Shown: positions 1 through 13,300, numbered from the stretch's first letter. The stretch is DNA of 64,000 nt from DSNY01 sp040752195 (GCA_040752195.1 JBFMFC010000016.1:1-64000), one strand, 5' to 3'. A program made the numbers and translations. Notes: generated from the letters alone by a model not told the origin.

Positions 1-2098
<2,098 letters not shown>

Positions 2099-2260
2099 CT
2101 ATAACCTTAAGCTCCGGGCTGCCCCAGAACGGCTATAGAGCGAGAACTCAGCGCATCAATCTATCGACTCCGCCGCCGGTTCGGGCGGAATCGAGATGCA
2201 ATCACAACCCATGCGTCCATGCCTCATCACAAGACACAGACACACTTTACTTCTCCCAAA

Positions 2261-2273
2261 TTGTTAAAGAACC
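2261..2273 (-). promoter_or_regulatory. boxA antitermination site in the 16S-23S spacer
   Basis: On the minus strand the sequence GGTTCTTTAACAA matches the rrn boxA consensus (TGCTCTTTAACAA). It lies between tRNA-Ala and 23S, the usual place of the second boxA in proteobacterial rRNA operons, where NusB/NusE load for antitermination. Confidence 0.8.
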
Positions 2274-2285
2274 AACAGCCTCCCA

Positions 2286-2368
2286 CTCCGTAAGGAGTGA
2301 GGGGTAAAGAGTAAGGAGTAAAAAACCACCCGCTTCTTACTCCTCACCCCTCACACCTGACGCCTCAC
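2286..2368. repeat. Purine-biased short repeat cluster in the rRNA spacer
   Basis: GTAAGGAGT occurs at 2290-2298 and 2311-2319, mixed with GTGAGGGG-like units. The complementary TTACTCCT is at 2337-2344 and CTCACCCCTCAC follows, so the cluster has both direct and inverted symmetry (AGGAGTAA 2314-2321 can pair with 2337-2344). It is non-coding and lies between boxA and tRNA-Ala. Its role is unknown; it could be a degenerate member of a dispersed oligomeric repeat family. Confidence 0.55.
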
Positions 2369-2376
2369 CAAGTCAC

Positions 2377-2452
2377 TGGTGGAGGTGAACGGGATCGAAC
2401 CGATGACCTCCTGCTTGCAAAGCAGGCGCTCTCCCAACTGAGCTACACCCCC
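2377..2452 (-). tRNA. tRNA-Ala (anticodon TGC)
   Basis: A 76-nt cloverleaf on the minus strand beginning GGGGGTGTAGCTCAG, with anticodon loop CTTTGCAAG, T arm GGTTCGATCC and an encoded 3' CCA. It is one of the two standard tRNAs of the 16S-23S spacer. Confidence 0.98.
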
Positions 2453-2481
2453 GATACGCGATTCATCCTGCCACAAATCGC

Positions 2482-2558
<77 letters not shown>

Positions 2559-2635
2559 GGCACCTCAACCTTGCCGCTCACACGACCCTCAAACAACCGA
2601 TAGGCTGTGGATACTCGATCCAGCACGTTCTCCAG

Positions 2636-4166
<1,531 letters not shown>

Positions 4167-4338
4167 AAATCCTCGGTGAACGTACTTAGTACGCTCACCA
4201 CTCACTCGCGGAATTGAGGTTCTAGACCTCTATTGCGCGTGAGCATCTTGATGACTTGAGTCCACCACGATCGACGGCGTGAGACCGTTGACCGTGGCTG
4301 CGCCTTTCATCAAGCGCCCACACTTATCGGCTGTTTCG

Positions 4339-4351
4339 TTGTTAAAGAGCG
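4339..4351 (-). promoter_or_regulatory. boxA antitermination site in the rrn leader
   Basis: On the minus strand CGCTCTTTAACAA, a near-perfect boxA, lies about 170 nt upstream of the 16S 5' end and about 50 nt downstream of the predicted transcription start. This matches the leader boxA of proteobacterial rrn operons. Confidence 0.85.
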
Positions 4352-4407
4352 CGCTGCCCTGCACTCGGAAGTGCGCGACGCATGTGCGTCAGCAGCAGAG
4401 AAGCGAG

Positions 4408-4436
4408 ATTATGCGGATCTCGAAAACGCGTGTCAA
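4408..4436 (-). promoter_or_regulatory. rRNA operon sigma-70 promoter
   Basis: On the minus strand a perfect -35 TTGACA (4431-4436), a 17-bp spacer and a -10 CATAAT (4408-4413). Transcription should start near 4400, giving a leader of about 235 nt that contains boxA. The rest of 4167-4505 is rrn leader and upstream DNA with no coding signal seen. Confidence 0.85.
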
Positions 4437-4505
4437 GCGCACGGGCTCTCCGGATGCGCGGCGCGGCTAAGTCCCTGATCCGCCAGACGAAGCGGAGCGG
4501 TCACC

Positions 4506-5282
4506 TCAGCGATGCGAGAACTTCGGCTGCCGCTTCTCCACAAACGCTGCCATGCCTTCCTTCTGGTCGCTGGTGGCAAAGAGCGAGTGGAAAAGCCGTC
4601 GTTCAAACAGCAGCCCCTCGGCGAGCGGCGCCTCGTATGCGCGATTGACGGCTTCCTTGGCCATCATCACGGCCGGCAGCGAGAACTGCGCGATCGTCTC
4701 GCCGACGCCGATGGCCTCATCAAGCAAGCGGTCCGCAGGCACGACGCGCGACACGAGGCCCGCGCGCTCTGCTTCCTGGGCGTCCATCGTGCGCGCGGAC
4801 AGGACCAGATCCATCGCCTTGACCTTGCCCACCGCCCGCGGCAGACGCTGCGTACCGCCCGCGCCAGGGATGATTCCGAGCCTGATTTCGGGCTGCCCGA
4901 ACTTCGCGCTGTCCGCGGCGACAACGATGTCGCACATCATCGCGAGCTCGCACCCGCCGCCGAGCGCGTAACCGCTGACGGCGGCGATCACCGGCTTGCG
5001 CACGCGCCTGATCGTCTCCCAGTTGCGCGTGATGTAGTCGCTCTTGAAGACGTCCATGTACGTCCACTCACGCATCGCGCCGATGTCGGCGCCCGCCGCA
5101 AACGCCCGGTCGTTGCCGGTGATCACGATCGCGCCGATCGCCTCGTCGCGATCGAATCGGATCAGCGCGTCTCCCAGCTCGTCCATCAGCGCATCGTTCA
5201 GGGCATTCAGGGCCTTGGGCCGATTCAAGGTGATGAGGCCGACGCGGCCGCGCACGTCGGCGATGATGTTTTCATAGTTCAC
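4506..5282 (-). CDS. Enoyl-CoA hydratase
   Basis: A 258-residue crotonase-fold protein that would hydrate trans-2-enoyl-CoA to 3-hydroxyacyl-CoA in fatty-acid beta-oxidation. Visible family marks are the oxyanion-hole segment AAGADI (62-67), GGGCELA with catalytic Glu112, and QPEIRLGIIPGAGGTQRL with the second catalytic Glu132. The length is normal for the short-chain mitochondrial/bacterial type. The start is a GTG at 5282, preceded by GAGGAGG; the reading frame stays open far upstream, but that part runs antisense to the next gene's coding frame and is not coding. It lies 41 bp downstream of the c-di-GMP gene on the same strand and may be co-transcribed. Exact chain-length specificity cannot be told. 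Confidence 0.93.
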   Translation of the reverse strand: MNYENIIADVRGRVGLITLNRPKALNALNDALMDELGDALIRFDRDEAIGAIVITGNDRAFAAGADIGAMREWTYMDVFKSDYITRNWETIRRVRKPVIAAVSGYALGGGCELAMMCDIVVAADSAKFGQPEIRLGIIPGAGGTQRLPRAVGKVKAMDLVLSARTMDAQEAERAGLVSRVVPADRLLDEAIGVGETIAQFSLPAVMMAKEAVNRAYEAPLAEGLLFERRLFHSLFATSDQKEGMAAFVEKRQPKFSHR

Positions 5283-5323
5283 GTCAGCCTCCTCGGGATG
5301 GTTGGTGCGGACGCGAGAGCCGT

Positions 5324-8300
5324 TCACGGAACGATGTCCGGGGCACTGTCCGCGTCGGGCGCGCCGCGCTCGACGTATTCGAGAATCGTCTGCGCCGGCA
5401 GCGCCCGCGAGTAGAAGTAACCCTGCGCGTACTCGCAGCCGATCGAGCGCATGTACTGGACCTGCTCCAGCGTCTCGACGCCTTCGGCGATGACTTTCAG
5501 CTTGAAGTGGCGCGCCACGGCAAGCATCGCATGCACGATCGCGCAACTGTCGGCGTCGGAAGGGATGCCCTCGACAAAACTCTGATCGATCTTCAGCGCC
5601 TGGATCGGCATGCGTTTCAGGTAGCCGAGCATCGAGTAGCCCGTGCCGAAGTCGTCGAGCACGAGGCCGACGCCAAGCGAGGCGAGCTCGCTCATCACGT
5701 CGTTGTTGATCTCGCTCTCCTTGACCAACGTGCGTTCCGTGATCTCGAGCGTGATCATGCGCGGCTCGACGCCGTGCTTGGCCAACGCACTGCGCACGAG
5801 AATCGGCAGCGACGCCGACCCCATCTCGCGCCCTGCAACGTTGATCGCGATCGGTATGTCGAAACCGGCATGCGCTTCGCGCCAGCGCCGGATCTGTGCG
5901 CAGACCTCGTTGATGACCCAGCGCGTGATCCGTTCGGAAAGCCCGCTTACTTCGGCCACACCGATGAAACGGTCCGGTGTTAGCGTGCCGAAGGCCGGGT
6001 GCTGCCAGCGGATCAGCGCCTCGAGCCCGACGACGCGTCCGGTTTCCATGCGGACCTGCGGCTGGTACTCGACAACGAACTGCGGACTGTCGCCCCGTAC
6101 GGCTTTCAGGAGCTGGATACCGAGCTGCACCTCGCGCGCGGCGCGCTCGGCGCGGATCGGGTTGAAGAAGCTGAACTGGTTGCGGCCGTCGCGCTTGGCT
6201 TGGTACATCGCCGCATCGGCATTCTTCAGCAGCGTGCTCATCTCGCGACCGTGCTCGGGGAACAGGGCGACGCCGATCGACGCCGACACTTGCGTGTCGA
6301 CGTTGGGAACGAGATCGGTCCGGTGCAGGGCTTGCGCGACACGCGCCGCGAGCAGCGCGACCTCCTGTCGGTGCTCGAACTCGTCGATCAACACGACGAA
6401 TTCGTCGCCGCCGAGGCGCGCGACCACGCCGGCGTCGCCGACGGTTTCGCGCAGCACTTGCGCGGCCGACTTGATCAGCGCGTCGCCGACCAGGTGTCCA
6501 AGCGTGTCGTTGACGTCCTTGAACCGATCGAGGTCGATCAGCATCACCGCAATGCGCCGTCGCCGGTTCGCGGCGGTCATGATCATGTCGCGCATGGTTT
6601 CGCGCAGCAGATTGCGGTTCGGCAGGCCGGTCAGCGAGTCGTACCACGCGAGTTGCTCGATTCGGCTCTCCGCCTCCTGTCGCTGCGCCGCCTCCATCGC
6701 GAGCGATACCATCAGCGCGGCAGTCGCTGCGAAGTTGACTTCGTCCTCGTCCCACTGACGCGGCGTCGCGTGGTGCACGCACAGAACGCCCTGCACCGCG
6801 CCGTCCAGCAGCACCGGGGCGTCGAGCAGGGCGCGCACGCCGCCCCAGCGCCGGTCGCTCGCCAACCCGGCGGTCAACGCCGACTTGCGCACATCGGCCA
6901 CGACCAGCGGCTGCCGGTCGCGCAGACGCGCGAAGTATTCGGGGAACAACGTCGCCGGAAACTCGACGCCGATCCAGTCGCGCGCGAACCGCTCGTGCCT
7001 TCCCTCGAACATCGCCTCGCACAGCAGGCTGTCCGGATTGCGCATGTGCCGCCAGAAGCTCACCGAGTCGGCGCGCAGCGTTTCGGCCGTCGTGCGCAGC
7101 ACGCGCGCGAGCGACTGCGTGAAGTCGGCGCGCGTATGGATCGCCAGCTCCAGCAGTCGCTCTCGGAACTCGAGCCGACGCGCCTGCTGCGGAGCCTCGC
7201 CCGCGCGCCGTGACAGCGCGGGGCCCACGTCGCGCGCCGTCACGAGCAGTCCGCCCAGCGCGGGCTCCGAAGTGCAGTTGCGAATGCCCACCCAAAGGCG
7301 GTGTACCGTGCCGTCCGCCCCGGTCGCGCGCACCAGGCACGTGTGCGTCCGTTTGCCGGCGACATCGATCGACGCGGCCTGGATCGCCTTGAGCAACGCC
7401 GGCCGATCCTCCTCGACCGCGAGCGCCGCCCCCGGCTGACCCAGCGTCGATTCCGGTTCGATCCCGAGCGCGGCGCGGATCGCGGGCGACTGGTAGCGAA
7501 CGATACCGCCGGCGTCGAGCACCATCAGCAGATCCGCCGTGTTTTCGGCGAAGACGATCAGCCGGCGCTCGATGCGCTCGGCGCGGGCCGCGAGTTCGCG
7601 CAACTCCGTCACGTCGCGCGCCGAGACGACGACCGCCCGCACCAAAGGATCGTGCAGGCGGTCGACCAACGCCGCTTCGATCCATCGGCCGCCGCCACCG
7701 TCCCCGCGCGTACGCAGCCGCCACAGGCGCCCCGGCCCGGCCCCGCCCGCACGGCCGCCGCGAATCGCATCGAACGCGATCAGGAAGTCGGCGCTCGATG
7801 CCTCGTCGAGCAGGTACTCGAACGGCACACCCAGCAGGTCGGCCGAGGCCACGCCCGTCGCCGCCTCGGTCGCCGCGTTCGCGGCGAGCACGCGGCGATC
7901 CGCGCCGACCAGTAGTGCCAGATCCGTGGCCGGTTGCGCCAATGCCTGCAAGCGCGCGCGGCGCACGTGTTCCTCGCGTTCCGCGCGGCGCTGCGCCGCG
8001 ATGTCGCGCAGCGCAATGGCCACGACGTGTTCCTGCTCGAACCGCATCAGTTCAGCATCGACTTCGAGCACAAGAAGGCGACCGTCTGCAAGCGGCAACT
8101 TCGCTCGCAATGTGAGCCGGCTCCGCTCCTGCAGGCGCGCCCAAAGCTTGGCCCAGCGGCGCGCCGACTCGCGATGGCGGCGAAACGCGACAAGCTCGGA
8201 CAGATGGCGCCCAACGACAGCGTCCGCGGTGAAGCCCAGCAGGTCGATCGCGGCGGCGTTCGCGGCGAGCACCTGCGCCGAAGCATTCATGCACACCGCG

Positions 8301-8383
8301 GGCACGGGCAGACGGTCGAAAGCCGCCTGCCTGAGCGACTTTTCGACGGCCGACTGCCTGAGCGGTATGACGGTCGATGCCAC
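5324..8383 (-). CDS. PAS-GAF-GGDEF-EAL cyclic-di-GMP signalling protein
   Basis: A large cytoplasmic regulator (about 1,019 residues) with no membrane segment. Roughly in order: three PAS-like sensor domains (10-120, 150-260, 275-390), a GAF-like domain (430-570), a GGDEF domain with intact RLGGDEF, and an EAL domain with LEALIRW, EITER, DDFGTGYS and AEGVET. Intact motifs in both output domains suggest it could make and degrade c-di-GMP, but dual-domain proteins often use only one activity. A GTG start at 8383 with GAGGA upstream is preferred. An ATG at 8488 in the same frame would add 35 residues of non-domain sequence. No dedicated target gene is visible nearby. Confidence 0.9.
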   Translation of the reverse strand: MASTVIPLRQSAVEKSLRQAAFDRLPVPAVCMNASAQVLAANAAAIDLLGFTADAVVGRHLSELVAFRRHRESARRWAKLWARLQERSRLTLRAKLPLADGRLLVLEVDAELMRFEQEHVVAIALRDIAAQRRAEREEHVRRARLQALAQPATDLALLVGADRRVLAANAATEAATGVASADLLGVPFEYLLDEASSADFLIAFDAIRGGRAGGAGPGRLWRLRTRGDGGGGRWIEAALVDRLHDPLVRAVVVSARDVTELRELAARAERIERRLIVFAENTADLLMVLDAGGIVRYQSPAIRAALGIEPESTLGQPGAALAVEEDRPALLKAIQAASIDVAGKRTHTCLVRATGADGTVHRLWVGIRNCTSEPALGGLLVTARDVGPALSRRAGEAPQQARRLEFRERLLELAIHTRADFTQSLARVLRTTAETLRADSVSFWRHMRNPDSLLCEAMFEGRHERFARDWIGVEFPATLFPEYFARLRDRQPLVVADVRKSALTAGLASDRRWGGVRALLDAPVLLDGAVQGVLCVHHATPRQWDEDEVNFAATAALMVSLAMEAAQRQEAESRIEQLAWYDSLTGLPNRNLLRETMRDMIMTAANRRRRIAVMLIDLDRFKDVNDTLGHLVGDALIKSAAQVLRETVGDAGVVARLGGDEFVVLIDEFEHRQEVALLAARVAQALHRTDLVPNVDTQVSASIGVALFPEHGREMSTLLKNADAAMYQAKRDGRNQFSFFNPIRAERAAREVQLGIQLLKAVRGDSPQFVVEYQPQVRMETGRVVGLEALIRWQHPAFGTLTPDRFIGVAEVSGLSERITRWVINEVCAQIRRWREAHAGFDIPIAINVAGREMGSASLPILVRSALAKHGVEPRMITLEITERTLVKESEINNDVMSELASLGVGLVLDDFGTGYSMLGYLKRMPIQALKIDQSFVEGIPSDADSCAIVHAMLAVARHFKLKVIAEGVETLEQVQYMRSIGCEYAQGYFYSRALPAQTILEYVERGAPDADSAPDIVP

Positions 8384-8814
8384 GAACGTCCTCGTGTCTT
8401 CCTGCCGCGCGCCCACCGTGCGCCCGCGATGGAAAAATGCGGGCAGAGGGCCGCACGGCATTGTGCCATGCGAGCGCTCGGGCGGCACTCCGCGGACTCC
8501 TGGCAGGGACGCGCCGAAGCGGCTCGCTACACTCGTCCGCTGACCGCGTTCCCGTTGCCGGCGGCCGTCGCAGGACCGCGGCAGTCAGGCGCGAGAACCT
8601 CCCTTGCCGAAGCGCCCGCGCGTACATGTCGCAGATCGTCGAACAACGGATCGCCATGCGGCTCGGCAACTTCGCGGCGACGCCACCGCTTGCCCCGACC
8701 GCGCCGACCGGGACGCCTCTCGACGTGCCGTACGCGGACTTCCTCGCGCGGACGCTGATCGGCGACGCGACGGCGATCGCACCCGCTTTCACCCCGTGAT
8801 GCAAAGGACGAACC
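8384..8814. other. Intergenic region between divergent genes
   Basis: This region separates the c-di-GMP gene (minus) from acuI (plus) and should hold both promoters, though no clear -35/-10 pair was found. A plus-strand frame at 8626-8799 could encode 57 residues, but it has no convincing Shine-Dalgarno and no recognisable similarity. It is not called as a gene. Confidence 0.4.
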
Positions 8815-9810
8815 ATGTTCAAAGCGATCTACCTGACCAGAAACAACGACCGATTCGAGGCGCGCGTCGCCGAGCTCGATGAAGCGGCGCTCGACGCCGC
8901 CACGGCCGGCGCCGATGTCACCGTGGCGGTCGAGTACTCGACGATCAACTACAAGGACGCGCTCGCGCTGACCGACAGGTCGCCGATCGTTCGCAAGTGG
9001 CCGATGGTCGCCGGTATCGACGCCGCGGGAACGGTCGTCGCGAGCGGCCATCCGCTGTGGAAGCCGGGCGACAAGGTCGTGCTGACCGGCTGGGGCGTGG
9101 GCGAATCGCACTGGGGCGGGCTCGCGCAGAAGGCGAAGTTCAAGGGTGACTGGCTGGTGGCGCCACCGGCACCCTTCGGCACCAAGCAGGCGATGGCGAT
9201 CGGCACCGCGGGCTTCACCGCCGCGCTGTGCGTGATGGCTCTGGAGCGCCACGGGCTGACACGCGATCAGGGCGACGTGCTCGTTACCGGAGCGACCGGC
9301 GGCGTCGGCTCGGTCGCGGTGGCGCTGCTCGCGGCGCGCGGCTACCGAGTCGTCGCATCGACCGGCAAACTCGCCGAAGCCGACTATCTGAAGTCGCTCG
9401 GCGCCGCCGATGTGATCGATCGCGCCGAGTTGTCGTCGCCCGGCAAGCCGCTGCAGAAGGAGCGCTGGGCGGCGGTGGTCGATTCGGTCGGAAGCCACAC
9501 GCTCGCCAACGCGTGCGCGCAGACGCGCGCCGAAGGCGCGGTGGCCGCCTGCGGGCTCGCGCAGGGTATGGACTTCCCGGCGACGGTCGCGCCGTTCATC
9601 CTGCGCGGCGTCTCGCTGCTCGGCATCAACAGCGTGACAGTGCCGCGGCCGCGGCGCGAAGCCGCATGGCAATTGCTCGCGCAGTCGCTCGACCGCGCCA
9701 AGCTCGACGCGATGACGCGCGTCGTGCCGCTCGCCGAGGCGTTCGACGTCGCACGCGATCTGATCGCGGGCAAGGTGCGCGGGCGAGTCGTCGTCGATGT
9801 GAACCGCTGA
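8815..9810 (+). CDS. acuI: AcuI/YhdH-type acryloyl-CoA reductase (zinc-free MDR oxidoreductase)
   Basis: A 331-residue NADPH-dependent oxidoreductase of the medium-chain dehydrogenase/quinone reductase superfamily. The N-terminal GroES-like part includes STINYKDALA and the family's characteristic GWGVGESHWGGLA. The Rossmann part carries VTGATGGVGSVAVALLA and ASTGK, the NADPH-phosphate-binding feature of YhdH/AcuI proteins. Known members reduce acryloyl-CoA to propionyl-CoA and detoxify acrylate. No structural-zinc cysteine cluster is seen. The ATG follows AAAGGACGAACC. It is followed 9 bp later by a cupin gene, probably co-transcribed. Confidence 0.9.
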   Translation: MFKAIYLTRNNDRFEARVAELDEAALDAATAGADVTVAVEYSTINYKDALALTDRSPIVRKWPMVAGIDAAGTVVASGHPLWKPGDKVVLTGWGVGESHWGGLAQKAKFKGDWLVAPPAPFGTKQAMAIGTAGFTAALCVMALERHGLTRDQGDVLVTGATGGVGSVAVALLAARGYRVVASTGKLAEADYLKSLGAADVIDRAELSSPGKPLQKERWAAVVDSVGSHTLANACAQTRAEGAVAACGLAQGMDFPATVAPFILRGVSLLGINSVTVPRPRREAAWQLLAQSLDRAKLDAMTRVVPLAEAFDVARDLIAGKVRGRVVVDVNR

Positions 9811-9819
9811 GGCCGCACG

Positions 9820-10194
9820 ATGAGACTCTCGGTCAGCCATGCACGCGACAGCGCATTCGCGCACGACGGCCTGCGCCCGTTCTTCGAGTACCGCGACCTC
9901 GGCGTCCGCGACGCGACGAACGGCAAGGTCGTCGCGCACGTCATCCGCGCACGGCCGGGTGTCGCGGCGGAACATCGCCGCCACCACCATGAAGTCGAGT
10001 TCCAGCTCGTCTATGTGTTGAAAGGCTGGATCAGGTTCGAGTACGAAGGCGCGGGCGAAGTGCTGCTGACGGCGGGGTCGTGCGTGCACCAGCCGCCCGG
10101 CATCCGCCACAAGGAGTTGGGCCACTCGGACGACCTCGAATTGCTCGAGATCGTGATGCCCGCCGACTTCGCCACGGTCGTCGACGGCGACTGA
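9820..10194 (+). CDS. Cupin-domain protein
   Basis: A small single-domain beta-barrel protein of 124 residues. It shows cupin motif 1 (a histidine-rich HRRHHHEVEFQLVYVLKGW segment) and motif 2 (SCVHQPPGIRHKEL, residues about 85-98), with histidines that normally bind a metal. There is no signal peptide. Such proteins can be isomerases, dioxygenases or sensors, and the substrate is not evident. It sits 9 bp downstream of acuI and upstream of the iorAB pair, with about 150 bp before iorA. Confidence 0.75.
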   Translation: MRLSVSHARDSAFAHDGLRPFFEYRDLGVRDATNGKVVAHVIRARPGVAAEHRRHHHEVEFQLVYVLKGWIRFEYEGAGEVLLTAGSCVHQPPGIRHKELGHSDDLELLEIVMPADFATVVDGD

Positions 10195-10348
10195 GGCCGA
10201 TGGCGACACTCGCAGGTGCGCGCCGGTTCCCGTGCGACAGCCGCAAGAACGGGTCATGGCGCGTTGACGCCGGGCTGCTAACGTAGCGGCCCTCGAAGCG
10301 ATGGCGCCTGCGGCGCTGTCTGCTAACACTTCTGCGAACCCGAATCCG

Positions 10349-10807
10349 ATGATCCAGTTCAACGTCAACGGGCGCGGCGTATCGGTCGACGCCGATCCGT
10401 CCACGCCGCTGCTGTGGGTGTTGCGCGAACACCTCGGCCTGACCGGCACCAAGTTCGGCTGCGGCATCGCCGTCTGCGGCGCGTGCACGGTGCACCTGAA
10501 CGGTCAGCCCGTGCGTAGCTGCAGCACGCCGCTCTCCGCTGCCGCCGGCGGCCAGGTGGTCACGATCGAAGCGATGGCGTCCGACAAGATCGGGCGCGTC
10601 GTGCAGGATGCCTGGGTGCGCAACGACGTCGTGCAGTGCGGCTACTGCCAGTCGGGCCAGGTGATGGCGGCGACCGCGCTGCTGAAGGCCAAGCGCAATC
10701 CGACCGACAAGGACATCGACGAAGCGCTGGCCGGCAACATCTGCCGCTGCGGCACGTACGCGCGCATCCGCGCCGCGGTCAAGGATGCCGCGAAAGCGCT
10801 CGGCTGA
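10349..10807 (+). CDS. iorA: Molybdenum hydroxylase small subunit, (2Fe-2S)-binding (IorA type)
   Basis: A 152-residue iron-sulfur subunit of the xanthine dehydrogenase superfamily, isoquinoline 1-oxidoreductase type. The ferredoxin-like half carries the first cluster ligands in FGCGIAVCGACTVH and a later Cys in VRSCS. The helical half carries CGYCQSGQ and the CRCGTY motif for the second cluster near the molybdenum site. It passes electrons from the catalytic IorB subunit. The ATG at 10349 is chosen because it gives the standard family N-terminus (MIQFNVNG); the frame extends 16 codons upstream without homology. iorB starts 10 bp downstream. Confidence 0.92.
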   Translation: MIQFNVNGRGVSVDADPSTPLLWVLREHLGLTGTKFGCGIAVCGACTVHLNGQPVRSCSTPLSAAAGGQVVTIEAMASDKIGRVVQDAWVRNDVVQCGYCQSGQVMAATALLKAKRNPTDKDIDEALAGNICRCGTYARIRAAVKDAAKALG

Positions 10808-10817
10808 GGAGGCGACG

Positions 10818-13300
10818 ATGAGAGAACTGTTCGCAGCGGATGCCGCCGCCGTGCTCTCGCGACTGTCGACGACGCAGCCGATCAAGCTCGCGCGCCGCGA
10901 CTTCCTGAAAGCCACCGGCGCGGCCGGCGGCGGGTTGATGCTCGCGATCGGCCTGCCCGCCGGCGCCTTGCTTGGCGGCCGCGTCGCGCAGGCGCAGCAG
11001 CCGAGCAAGAAATTCGTCTATCCGCCAGCCGCGTTCATTCGCATCGGGACCGACGACAGCGTGACGATCCTGGTCAACAAACTCGAATTCGGCCAGGGCG
11101 TTTTCACGTCGTTGCCGATGCTGATCGCCGAAGAGCTCGAGTGCGACTGGAAGAAGGTGCGCGCCGAGCACGCGCCGGCCGCGCAGGTGTACGCGCATCC
11201 GGGCTTCGGCATCCAGATGACCGGCGGCTCGCAGTCGGTGACGTCGAGCTGGCAGCAATTTCGTGTCATCGGAGCGACCGCGCGCGACATGCTGCTCACC
11301 GCCGCAGCGCGGCGCTGGAAGGTCGACAAGGCGCGGCTCGACACGCGCGACGGCGTGGTCATCGAGATCGGCGGCCAGAAGCGGCGCATCGGCTACGGTG
11401 CGCTCGCCGAAGACGCGATGAAGCTCGAGGTGCCTGAGAAGATCGGCATCAAGGCCGATCCGAAGGACTTCCGGCTGATCGGCAAGCCGACCCGCCGCAT
11501 CGACTCGCGCGAGAAGGTCGACGGCAGCGCGCAGTTCGCGATCGACAAGACGCTGCCCGGCATGCTGGTCGCGGTCGTCGCGCGGCCGCCCGTGTTTGGC
11601 GGCAAAGTCAAGCAGGCCGAACTCGATGCGACGAAAGTTGCCGTCAAGGGCTTCAAGGCGATGTTCGTGATTCCCGTCGATCGCGGCGGCAGCGGCGTGG
11701 CGGTCGTCGCCGACGGCTACTGGCCGGCCAAGACGGTGCGCGACGGCCTGAAGATCGAGTGGGACCTGCCGGCCGGCGCGACGACGAGCGGTCAGCTCGC
11801 GCAGTACCGGGCGCTCGCCACGCAGCCGGGGCTGCCCGCGCGCGCAGACGGCGCACCCGATGCCATCAGCACCGCCGCGCGACGAATCGAGGCCGAGTTC
11901 GAGTTCCCGTACCTCGCCCACGCGGCGATGGAGCCGCTAAACGCGGTGATCGACCTGAAGGCCGACCGCTGCGATGTCTGGTGCGGTTCGCAGTTCCAGA
12001 CGGTGGACCAGATCCGAATCGCGCAGGCGGCCGGATTGCAACCCGAGCAGGTCAACCTCGTGACGACCTTCGCCGGCGGCGGCTTCGGCCGGCGCGCGAA
12101 TCCGGTGTCCGACTACCTGGTCGAAGCGGTGCAGGTGGCCAAGGGAATGAAGAAGGCCGGCCTCGACGCACCGGTGAAGGTCATCTGGTCGCGCGAGGAC
12201 GACATGCGCGGCGGCTACTACCGGCCGCTGCACGTGCACCGTGTCGCGGTGGGCCTCGACGCCAATGGCCGCCCCGTGGCGTGGCAGCACACGATCGTCG
12301 GACAGTCGATCGCCAAGGGCACCGCGTTCGAGAAGTTCCTGGTCAAGGACGGCGTCGATCACCTGATGACCGAGGGCGTCGTCGACACGCCGTACAGGCT
12401 GCCGAACATGCGCGTTTCCGTGCACCATCCGGACGTCAACGTGCCGGTGCTGTGGTGGCGCTCGGTCGGCCATACGCACACCGCCTACGTGATGGAAACG
12501 CTGATCGACGAGCTGGCGGTGGCGGCGAAGCAGGACCCGATCGCCTACCGCCTTTCGCTGCTCGACGCCAAGCACGCGCGGCACCGCGCCGTCCTCAGTC
12601 TGGTTCGCGAGAAGTCCGGCTGGGGCCGGCCGCTGGCGAAGGGGCGCGCGCGCGGCGTTGCCGTGCACGAGAGCTTCGGTTCCGTGTGCGCACACGTCGC
12701 CGAGGTGTCGGTGGAGAACAACGCGATCCGCGTGCATCGCGTCACCTCGGCGATCGACTGCGGGACCGCGGTCAACCCGCTCGGCGTCGAGGCGCAGGTG
12801 CAGTCGGCGATGGTCTACGGGCTGTCGGCCGCGCTGTACGGGAAGATCACGCTGAAAGACGGCGTCGTCGAACAGACGAACTTCCACCAGTACCCGGTGC
12901 TGCGCATCGNNNNNNNNNNNNNNNNNNNNNNNNNNNNNNNNNNNNNNNNNNNNNNNNNNNNNNNNNNNNNNNNNNNNNNNNNNNNNNNNNNNNNNNNNNN
13001 NNNNNNNNNGGCGTCGAGGCGCAGGTGCAGTCGGCGATGGTCTACGGGCTGTCGGCCGCGCTGTACGGGAAGATCACGCTGAAAGACGGCGTCGTCGAAC
13101 AGACGAACTTCCACCAGTACCCGGTGCTGCGCATCGACGAGATGCCCGAGATCGGCGTGCACATCGTGCCGAGCCACGCGCCGCCGACCGGCGTCGGCGA
13201 ACCGGGCACCCCGCCGATCGCGCCGGCGGTGGCCAACGCGGTGTTCCAGCTCACGGGCAAACGGCTGCGCAAGCTGCCGCTGGATCTGACTTCGGCATGA
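10818..13300 (+). CDS. iorB: Molybdenum hydroxylase large subunit (IorB type), interrupted by an assembly gap
   Basis: Catalytic molybdopterin-binding subunit of an isoquinoline 1-oxidoreductase-like enzyme with a twin-arginine signal (ARRDFLKATGAAGGG) near residue 27, so the folded enzyme is probably exported to the periplasm. Molybdopterin-region motifs include GGGFGRRANPVSDY and NPLGVEAQVQSAMVYGLSAAL. The coding sequence is broken by 100 Ns (12910-13009). If the 127-bp duplication flanking the gap is collapsed, the frame continues perfectly (YPVLRI-DEMPEIGVH) to give 751 residues, a normal family length, ending TSA-stop at 13300. The substrate is unknown; members oxidise N-heterocycles or aldehydes. 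The 3' 80 bp is repeated twice more downstream. Confidence 0.88.
12910..13009. other. Assembly gap (100 N) with 127-bp duplicated flanks
   Basis: Exactly 100 unknown bases. The 127 bp before the gap (12783-12909) and the 127 bp after it (13010-13136) are identical. A 127-bp identical end overlap is what a de Bruijn assembler with k=127 leaves when two contigs are scaffolded but not merged. The gap is probably negative in size, i.e. artificial. Confidence 0.9.

Noticed and set aside
4506..7724. A 1,072-codon minus-strand open frame covering the enoyl-CoA hydratase and beyond
   Set aside because: Only the last 258 codons are coding; the rest is an Arg/Ala-rich shadow of the c-di-GMP gene in another frame, a common effect of high GC.
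8626..8799. Possible 57-residue plus-strand gene upstream of acuI
   Set aside because: No clear ribosome-binding site and no recognisable similarity; kept only as a remark on the intergenic region.
8527..10488. A 653-codon minus-strand frame opposite acuI and the cupin gene
   Set aside because: The composition is Arg/His/Asp-rich with no domain, while the plus strand carries clear homologues in the same place.
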